A program made the position numbers and the translations under genes. The notes below the pieces were generated by a model. The model saw only the letters and a program-made list of their open reading frames with translations. It searched no databases and was not told the origin of the DNA. 62,000 nt of DNA, taken from positions 10,962,985 through 11,024,984 of the forward strand of contig NC_049990.1 in the NCBI RefSeq assembly GCF_000003815.2. Direction: 5' to 3'. Shown one piece after another: positions 54,002 through 62,000 of this stretch (the stretch's first letter is position 1; the number at the start of each line of letters is the position of its first letter). This DNA comes from Branchiostoma floridae. Its lineage: Eukaryota > Chordata > Leptocardii > Amphioxiformes > Branchiostomatidae.

Positions 54002-56539
54002 TATCCTAATGCATGCTATTGAAACTTAAAAGGCATTTCACCTGAGGATATGTGTAGTGATATTTGATATGATGTGATTACCGAAGAGAGGAAAAATGGC
54101 CTTCGGCCTAAACCAGCAGTAATTGCTTTGAATCTCCTATATTGAAGTGATGCGTATATGGAATTACACGTTTTTATCTAAAGAGAAAAATGCTCTGCAT
54201 TCTTAAGTCTCTTGGCTTGCATTTGAAGCCTAGCAGATTACCCTGGTTTCATGAGTACTGTAAAAATATACCGTCTAAAATAATGGCTCTCGTCCACGAG
54301 GATAAAACATAAGCCTGTGCTTATGGTGAAAGTCGGCGCATACTAGTAAAAAGCGTTTGATCATACCAACATTGCCCCCAGCAATCACCTACATGTAGGC
54401 CACCATAGGAAACTTAAAAAAAATAGTAAAATAAAGTTGATGGTATTTTTAAATATGGCTAAATGTGAACATTTGATATCAATAAGAAAGCTAGCTAAGC
54501 AGTCTACCGAGTTAATTTTTATAACGTGCTAAAATCTGCAGCTTAGATGATTTATTCTATAGTGTTATTTTTACGAAATTCAGCAGTAATTGGAATTTTA
54601 CTACCCTCCAGAAGGATAGGTGGGTGAGAGTCACCGCACAAATAGCAAGAACACATCGCGCTTATCGAAAAGAGTAAGTCCTGGTGTACTTGCCGGTGTG
54701 AATGGATCAAATAAAACTGTCTGGCTATGCAGCTTGTACTATTCAGTACGAAATTGCCCTGATACGCCATGAGGCGGTTTACCTGGTATGTACTACAAAC
54801 CCACAACCAAATAAGATGTAAAATAGCAGTGCGCAAATGGGTGACGTCCTTGGTGCTGAATCAACATACCTACAAGTGGTTGATTTTCTATTCATTATTA
54901 CCATGCCTACATTGTGTTTTTTCTTCATGTTCTTGCTTTATGTTACCCTATGTCTACAAAAGTACATGTGTATGTTTAAGAGAGAGTGTGTTTTTAAAGA
55001 TATTTTAAAGAAATTTCAGCAGATCATGTACTAAGCACACAAGAGTCATTGTGAGTACAGCCTTTGTATCAGTAATGTATCTTACTTGCAAGCATTATTT
55101 ATTTGCACCGAGCTACGTACACTTACACCCGCTCACCAATCTTATGTTTATACTGTACAAGCATAATACATGTACAATACATGTGCAATTTCAATTACTC
55201 ACAGTTTTTCTTTAACCGATGACTTGTTCCTTTGCGCCTTCACCGCTAACTGTAGGATATGTCGTCTTCTGAGAAACGGTCTTAGTTTCTTAAGAAGCCG
55301 CAAGGTACGTGTATTATTTCTATATTATTATAAACCATAACTAATGTATTGTACACGAATATAACTATCGGTGTTGTATGACCTTTTCGTCAGCTCAGGT
55401 TGACTAGGATATGATTAAGGATGGTGTTTCTCCGGCGAGTATGATGACCTGAAAACAACAACCATGCCTAACGAATAACAAAACGAATAACAAAATGCAT
55501 TATACATGATTGTACAGATTACCAGCGTGCGTGTGACAAGGACCTAACGCTTCATATATGGCAATAGTTAATTTATCAAAGGGCCGTACAAATTGATAAT
55601 AATTGATACGTCTATTGATAATAATTGTCTTTCTTGGCGTTTGGCTTACTGACGCCATATCGGAATAACGTTAACGTTCACGTCAGTACGTGCGTCATTG
55701 AACTTTGAACATCATTGACTGAACTAAGAAATATTGATTCATTTACCCATCCCTTTCAAGGAGGTTGAAATTTGCAAACACCATTTCATATGATTATTTT
55801 ACTAAGCGGGAGATGTGATGCCTTATATATGGCTTATAATTGATTAATCACAGTCATTACACTAAACGGTACACTTAAAGGCTTTTCTCTGTTGTCTGCA
55901 TAACATAATTGTAAAGCCGCCTTTATATATAACAGCCTAAGTTAATGCTTGTACATGCAGGTATGTGTTTAAGTCTCAGACAAAGCTTACCTTTGTTTCT
56001 TACAGTATGTTACGTTCACACATTCGAATTGGTACTATACTTAATTAGGCCTCCATTCACTAGAAGGTAATCGCCCTGCACCCTTGAGGCTCGGTGCGAC
56101 CTAAATTGGATGTGTGTGACTCTTGGCCGGCATAACAGAAATATCATGCAAATATATTTTATGTGTGACTGAAAATAAAGTTTGTAAACATAGCATAAAA
56201 TGACGTTTTTTTTTGCATGTGCGAAATTCGTTGAGCTCTCCATCAAAAAGTATTCGTTTCCAGCTAGTTCTCCGCCCTAGACTATTAAAGCCGGATGATT
56301 CAATCCCCTTTGAGTCAAGTAGATGCTCAGCGACTGAAAACTGTTATTAGTGTCTGCAAAATCGAAAGCTTTTTTTTTACTCTATTCAAGATGTAAAACA
56401 TTGTTTAAGCTATTTCGAAGTCAGCTTCGACTGAAATCTATGGTGTTACTTACGTTTAACAAAATTTTGATGAAACTCAGGCGAATATTGTTTTTAAAAT
56501 TTGGTAGTAATTGTCCTGAGTGTCCTATTAAGAAGAAGC

Positions 56540-56562
56540 ACACACACACACGCACGCACGCA

Positions 56563-56654
<92 letters not shown>

Positions 56655-56688
56655 TACACACAACACAACACAACACACACACAAACGC
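56540..56688. repeat. AC microsatellite
   Basis: About 145 bases of AC repeats with a GCACGCACGC interruption at the left and CAACACAACA units at the right. Confidence 0.95.
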
Positions 56689-57193
56689 TACGAAAATATA
56701 ACCTTCTTGGCGAAGGTAATAATCTGGCCAAATATGCGTGTGCATGATTGTGAATGTCGCGCTATGTTTTGTCTACTTGCGATTCTTGGCCATACCACAT
56801 GGAACAAATGGGGCAAGGGAATGATATAGTTGATATCTAAGAAATCTGAAGGGGGCTATCAGAAATACTTAAATGATGATATCCAAAAAAATCTTTATCA
56901 AATTTCTTAGATTTATGTGATATAATGATGCTACAATTAATACTTAAAACTTTACAGGTATCTAAAATCTACCTATATAATCTAATGGTATAGCCCAACA
57001 TAGTTTGTCAGTTTGGCATGAAGTTTTGACAGGTCCCGTACTGTTTTCGTCTATAACACGATGTGAAGAGACGTTCTTAAGTTTTCCGTACAAAGCTAAA
57101 CGTTCCATCTGTCTACTAGGTCTACTATTGAAAATTTTGGAGCCCCAAAACTGACTCCGTGGCCATAAGAACTGGTCACTCGCCGAGAAGATC

Positions 57194-59610
57194 ATGGTAT
57201 GCATGGCGCGATCGCGAACCCGGAAGCGACTGTGCAAGCTAGTTCTTGCCGGACTTTCGATTCTCCTCCTTCTCTCGTGTTTATTTGTGAGGAGGAAGGT
57301 GAAAGCACGCCGATGTACAGATCAGGAGTCAAGGGCTACACTAAGGACACTGGTATGGTGCTCTATGCAACTTATACTTAACCTTTGGTGTATATTTACA
57401 TACAGTGAAAGGGGGGAGGGGGGCACTAAGTAGTACAGTTTTGCTCAGACAGTGTTTACAAATGTCGTTCACATTAATCCAATTCGATCTAACGTTACGA
57501 TTCTGAGGCGAATGTAAAGTATGATCAGGAACTTTGTTGCATTCTCTTAAAGTAACAGTTGTGTAACCTTCGGTTCCCACAGCTACTTATATTATAATGT
57601 GGTTTAAGATAAATTATTGGTTGAGTGATGTGAAAAGAACTTTCATGTTAGTTAAGACAAGGAGGTTGAAAAAGAATTTAACCTCCTTGGATAAGACATG
57701 CAAGGCGGTTAACATTATATGTCTTGATAACGTTAGCCTCCGTGAGGCATGCAGCCCTTATTTTCTAAAATATGATGATCATGGCCAAGAAACATCTGCT
57801 GCCAAGATATAAGTATGAAAGCTTAGTATAATAGTAAGTGTGACAGTAGCAAATTCTGTATCATATACTAGGGGAAAATGTCAGATGCTTTGGCCCTTTA
57901 CCAATTTAGCTTATGGCTAATCTGACAAACTTGCCCAAACACCCTACTAGCCATCTTGGCCAAACACTGTGACCCTAAACTCAACCCTAACCATGGCCTA
58001 GTTGACCAAGTGCTGAATTGTCCTGATCTGTCTTAAAAGTATGAAGCTACTTTAAGAGGGAACTATTTGTTCTTTCATTTCTATAGTGTGAAGAGTACAC
58101 CAGGAACAAGGTTACAGGGAACCTATGCCCAGATTTGTGCACCACACATTCAATCATCTACAGACAATGCCTCAACTACAGAAAAGGGAAGAAGGTCATG
58201 CTTGCCGAGTGGAACACGCACAAAGTCATACTGAAATCCAAATACGATCGCCTACAGGACTACAACTCAATCGTATCCAGATACATGAACGATGTAGGTA
58301 AGATGGTCACTTCACCACCAGATATGGCAACTTTTCTAACCATGGTTAAGCATCAGCTACGAACAATGTTTGAAATAGATACACCAGACATATCTGTTGT
58401 AGAAACTCTCCAAAAGATGTGTCCATGGAAAAAAGGGAAGACGCTGAATCAAGTGACTATGGAGAGCCTGTGGGCACTTTTACAGCAAGATGAGTACCTC
58501 ATGATGCAGTATTTCCAAGGAAACGAGCATTTTCCAAAGATTTATGGATCTTGCGGACATTTTTATGTCATGGAGTATACCCCTCCTGGTGACACCCTGA
58601 GCCCATCGTTGTTCAACTTCAAAACAGGAAGAGAACTTGTATCCTCAACAGACTGGGACAGCCGTGCTAAAGTTGCTCTTAGCTTCCTCACATTCTTAGA
58701 AGACTTGAATACTTTTCACACTGAACCACTTCATCTGTGTGACGTAAAGCAGGACAACTACGGCGTGTCCGCGGACTTGACTATACAAGCGATAGACGTA
58801 GACATGGCATTCTTTGAGATGAAAATGCGGGGAATTCTCGGACAGGAAAACTGCACGAAAAACGAGGACTGTGAGTTTTTTGACTGTCTGTCTACGTGTG
58901 ACTTACAACGCAAGAGATGTTCAAAACACAGGTCAAACAACAATTTGCAGGTGAGTTCATAGTGTAACCATTCTTGTTATCATTATCATTCAATTGCTCT
59001 ATTTTCAGATGTATGACTTTTAGGGACTAATACTAGCATTCATAGCACATGTGCTATTAAAAAAAACCTGTATATCCTACATTGAAGAATGTTTAGAAGG
59101 GTCCTACTATATCCAAGCAGATGGGAAGAGTGAGTAATTCTTTGGTTATTCTTCTGTTTTGTTTCTCTCTCTCCCAATTATCTTCCTTTGACCTATTAAG
59201 TTAGAAATGAGATTCTACCTATTGATACATCTGTATTGATCTGCAATCAAATGTATGGTGTTTCATTTGACCCCCCAAACATGACATATGCACTATGCTA
59301 TCTTTTTTCCTGCTCAACAGAGCCCCCTGTTGATTTATTTTAGTACTGCACCCTTCAAATCATTCTTTGATATTTCATCTTCTTCCAGGCTATATGCAAG
59401 AAGATATTTGTGGGGTACAATGGACTTCCTTTCGGCGGTTTGTTACGCTCTCCTCCTGCGGCCATTTCAGATCGCCTGGACAACGCCCTCCAGGAATGCG
59501 TGAAACCGTCAGATAACTACGGCCAATCACAGAAGGCATCTTCGGAGACACTAGAAATGATCAGGGACCTTCTTCAAGAATCACTACATAGTAATGCACC
59601 TAGCAGATAG
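57194..59610 (+). CDS. DIPK1: DIPK1/FAM69-type divergent kinase-domain protein
   Basis: Three exons, 57194-57352, 58087-58950 and 59389-59610, all phase 0, 414 aa, close to the usual family length. N-terminus: short basic tail (ARSRTRKR), one membrane helix (aa ~16-32, LVLAGLSILLLLSCLFV), then a basic segment and a luminal Cys-rich region (CTDQES, CEEYTRNK, NLCPDLC), typical of ER-resident type II FAM69 proteins. Kinase-like signatures: FYVMEY hinge region, LHLCDVKQDNYGV (aa ~268-279) in place of the catalytic HRDxxxxN loop, and IDVDMAFF (aa ~289-296) in place of DFG. C-terminal Cys cluster NEDCEFFDC...CSKHRSNNNLQ is diagnostic for the family. The first ATG (57194) was chosen; a second at 57203 is possible. 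Catalytic activity of DIPK1 proteins is uncertain. Paralog (A, B or C) not assigned. Confidence 0.9.
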
Positions 59611-61263
59611 CACACAGTGTTAAGATGGATTGTTTGTGCAAGAAAAAAGTGTTGATGGAGGACTATTATCATCATTCCTTGTCTTGGTGGGTGGGTATTC
59701 TCTCTTTGCAGCCAGGGGCTGAATTGCTTGGAGCTTACAACAGGCGGGGATAAATTCCAAGGCAGTGTCTGGAGCGAGCTGCTATTCAGTGCTAATTCAG
59801 GGGACCTCAATGCGACAGTAATTGCCCTAGGTGTGATTGCATAGGACTGTAGGGTTTGAATCACTCACACCGGGATGGACCTCTACTCTTTTTTATAAGT
59901 GTGGTGAATTCTACAACATGCTCGAGGTGTGGCTCTCTTCAAACACAGAACCTTTCCAAGGGACGACCCTAACACAAGTGAGGTTCCCGAATATAGTGAT
60001 GAAAGTCATGTTAAGTGTCTTGCCCAAGCCTAGGGCACAAGGTGGTGCCGTGCTGTTCATGTAATCATTGTAAAACTAGTAGTTGGAGTGATATCTAAAA
60101 CAGGTATTGTATATATATATATGACTGGACATATCTGGCTGCAATTTGAGGATTTTTTTCAGCTTCTCAATGATATATTTTTATTTGAATACATTTTATA
60201 CAATATTTGTGGTATATGGATTTTAACCCCAAATATGGTTTGATACATATAGAATACAACACGGTGTATTCCGTATCAACCGAGGTACCAGCCCGACCGA
60301 GGGTCGGATCGCACAAAGGCCGAAGGCCGGAGGGTGATCCGCCCCGCGGAAGGGCTGGAGGGCTGGGACCGATACAACTTTAGAGCCCGGGCCGTACGGA
60401 AAGTTATTACCCGGTCCGGAACAACCGTATCGAACGTTTTTGCGTCACAGGTATGACTTAAAGTATAGATTTGGACAGACCTGATTACTTAACCCCCAGT
60501 ATTGTTGGACTAAAGTACTGTTTTTTTAGCATGTCTGTCTTTCTATGTACATGTGTGTTTTCCAACTTATAAAATACAGGAATATGCTCTCAGAAAGGTC
60601 CTAAGCAAATCAGACAACAGCACAGTAGTTTTTTCAAACACCTTTATTTTCAGCATTTCATTGCCACCCAATCAAATTTGCTTCGCTAGAGGCTTACAAT
60701 AGTTTAATAATAGACCGGAATAGTAAGTCCCTGCCAGACTTCATATGTTGGCGGAAAAATAGTAAAAATCGGCCAAGTTTGAATGATATGCCAGAGGAGT
60801 TGATGACCAGCAATTATAGAGCACAGTTTGTAAACTGTTCTCTCTTGTTAGCTGGCTATCTGGCCATAGCCAGGTACACTTTGTAAACTGAAGTCTATGG
60901 GCAGCTGATTCTTCAGTCTATTAGGCTAATATCTACTATTTTTCCAGCAACTTATTGAGTCTGGTAGAGGCTATATGTTAGTTTCAAAGTTCTTAGTTAT
61001 AGAGAAAAAAAAGTATGTTAGGTTTAACTGTTGCACTGAAAGAAGTCTCATGATTCATTAACCTCCAAGCAATTGTTTGAATAGAAGAAATATTTATGTT
61101 TTTGATTGCTTGGTTCCACTGACAACCATTCATGGCTGTCTGTCAGAGAATTACAGTCAGAAACCATTACAATCTATCATCCCAACATCTGCTTGGAGAT
61201 TAATTGATTAGCTGTTTTCTAAGCCTACGAAAGTGCTATGAAGGTGAGGGTCGCGATGGTAAC
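59611..61263. other. Convergent spacer between DIPK1 and EF-hand genes
   Basis: 3' UTRs of both flanking genes should lie here. Minus-strand AATAAA near 60643 could serve the EF-hand gene. Apart from the structured GC-rich element at 60273-60420 I see nothing coding. Confidence 0.45.
60273..60420. repeat. GC-rich nested hairpin element
   Basis: In an AT-rich surround, a GC-rich block folds into nested pairs: GTATC (60273) with GATAC (60371), CCAGCCC (60288) with GGGCTGG (60352), CGACC-GAG-GGTCG (60294-60306), GGATC (60306) with GATCC (60336) and GGCC-GAA-GGCC inside. It continues into CCGTACGG and CCGGTCCGG palindromes. This may be a foldback transposon end or structured RNA; no family recognised. 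Confidence 0.6.
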
Positions 61264-61756
61264 TCAGGGAGCAATGAAACGGCAGAACTCCTCGAAGGAC
61301 ACGCGACCATCCCCCCCGCCGATAGCCTGCATGATCTCGTCCATAGCTTCGTCAGGAATGTTAGACTGGCCCGCCATTGCTAGGAGCTTCTTCAACTCAT
61401 CTTTACTCAGGGACCCACTTCCGTCCTGTGGTGAGGAAACACAACAAACATTATGGAGTGTTTGCACTCACGTGACTATGACGTAATTTTTGTCCGCCAT
61501 ACTGGATGGTTAAACTGTAAAGTTGCGAAGTAAATATGAACTTGCAAAATGACATTAAAACTCATCAAAAGTCATTACGACGTCTAACACTATGTTATTA
61601 CTTTTAATAGATTGTTTTTGTGGCCCTTACCGTATCAATTTCTTTGAAAGCCTCCCTCAAAGCCTCCGGTGGGGGTGGCATTGACAAAATGAACTGCACG
61701 AACTCGTTAAAGTCGAGAGACCCCTGGCCGTCCTTGTCAAATTGCTTAAAGAGAGC
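61264..61756 (-). CDS. EF-hand protein, 3' part (gene runs off right edge)
   Basis: Two terminal exons, 61631-61756 and 61264-61425, encode the last 95 residues. Hand 2: loop DKDGQGSLDFNE, followed by FVQFILSMPPPPEALREAF. Hand 3: loop DTDGSGSLSKDE, split by an intron after the second residue exactly as in the calmodulin-like genes. Hand 4: loop IGGGDGRVSFEE lacks the Asp at position 1 and has Gly at 3, so it probably does not bind Ca2+ normally. The PPPP in the linker is unusual. Missing 5' exons must lie beyond 62000. Related to calmodulin/troponin-C/calcium-vector-protein folds, but clearly distinct from the pair at 0.7-5.6 kb. Confidence 0.85.
61460..61515 (-). repeat. Element R1, copy 6 (inverted)
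   Basis: In the intron of the right-edge EF-hand gene. GTTTGCACTCACGTGACTAT, TGACGTAA and GTCCGCCAT are all intact, so this copy lies as close to copy 1 as any despite being more than 50 kb away. Confidence 0.65.
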
Positions 61757-62000
61757 CTGCATATAAGAGAAAAATCCGACGTTTAACAACATTATGACAC
61801 ATGCAACTACTCGTATACTAATAAGGAGACCAATTCAATGTGTCCAACTTTGAAGGAATAATTTATAATTACATAATGTATCAATTTTTATAGAAATTAC
61901 TGATATAATACAATGATATGACGCCTCAGCAGCCGTATGCTTCTTATCTTGATTAAAAATTGAGGTATTATTTTTATGTCTGTGTGTGTGTACGTGTCTG

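Larger units (their letters stand above)
53650..57193. other. Gene-free stretch before DIPK1-like gene
   Basis: No exon supported. It contains the remnant of the 171-bp unit, an inverted repeat (53872-54001) and a long AC microsatellite (56540). The last 150 bases become CpG-richer toward the DIPK1-type start. Confidence 0.45.

Overview
The window looks like nuclear DNA from a marine invertebrate deuterostome, most likely a cephalochordate (amphioxus, Branchiostoma-like). This is inferred, not proven. The genes are split by short GT-AG introns. The proteins are animal families: four-EF-hand proteins, a seven-C2 ferlin, a single-exon leucine-rich-repeat receptor and a DIPK1/FAM69 kinase-like protein. 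Gene-poor stretches are filled with short terminal-inverted-repeat elements, tRNA-derived repeats and long CA and GA microsatellites. No prokaryotic gene organisation, CRISPR array or virus-like gene was seen.

Layout: (1) 0.7-5.6 kb holds two tandem, same-strand calmodulin-like genes (149 and 148 aa), each with four exons at identical positions and a shared promoter block. (2) 7.6-27.9 kb on the minus strand is one ferlin gene. I could join about 50 exons in a continuous frame, giving about 1,907-1,915 residues with seven C2 domains, FerI/FerA/FerB segments and a C-terminal membrane anchor, but no DysF region. (3) 30.1-32.4 kb on the plus strand is an intronless LRR membrane receptor. A single in-frame TGA cuts its repeat-rich cytoplasmic tail, and 229 open codons follow. 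(4) 32.4-57.2 kb is repeat-rich. Buried in it are two three-exon minus-strand genes (41.2-43.7 kb and 51.3-52.4 kb) encoding paralogous single-pass membrane proteins of only 71 and 83 aa. Both have a TCTCGCGAGA-type motif just upstream of the start codon, and one abuts a 171-bp tandem array that repeats the core of that motif. (5) 57.2-59.6 kb on the plus strand is a three-exon DIPK1-type gene (414 aa). (6) From 61.26 kb to beyond the right edge lies the 3' part of a further EF-hand gene on the minus strand.

Functionally the window mixes calcium sensing (three EF-hand genes, C2 domains of a membrane-fusion ferlin, a luminal kinase-like protein) with membrane receptors. I see no evidence that the genes form one pathway. 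The tandem EF-hand pair and the pair of small membrane proteins are local duplications. Mobile and repeated DNA includes a MITE family with 3-bp TTA/TAA target duplications (four copies between 40 and 54 kb), a second family with 40-bp-class inverted repeats, and two short dispersed families that sit mostly in ferlin introns. One of these two packs YY1-like, CRE-like and E-box sequences into about 55 bp.
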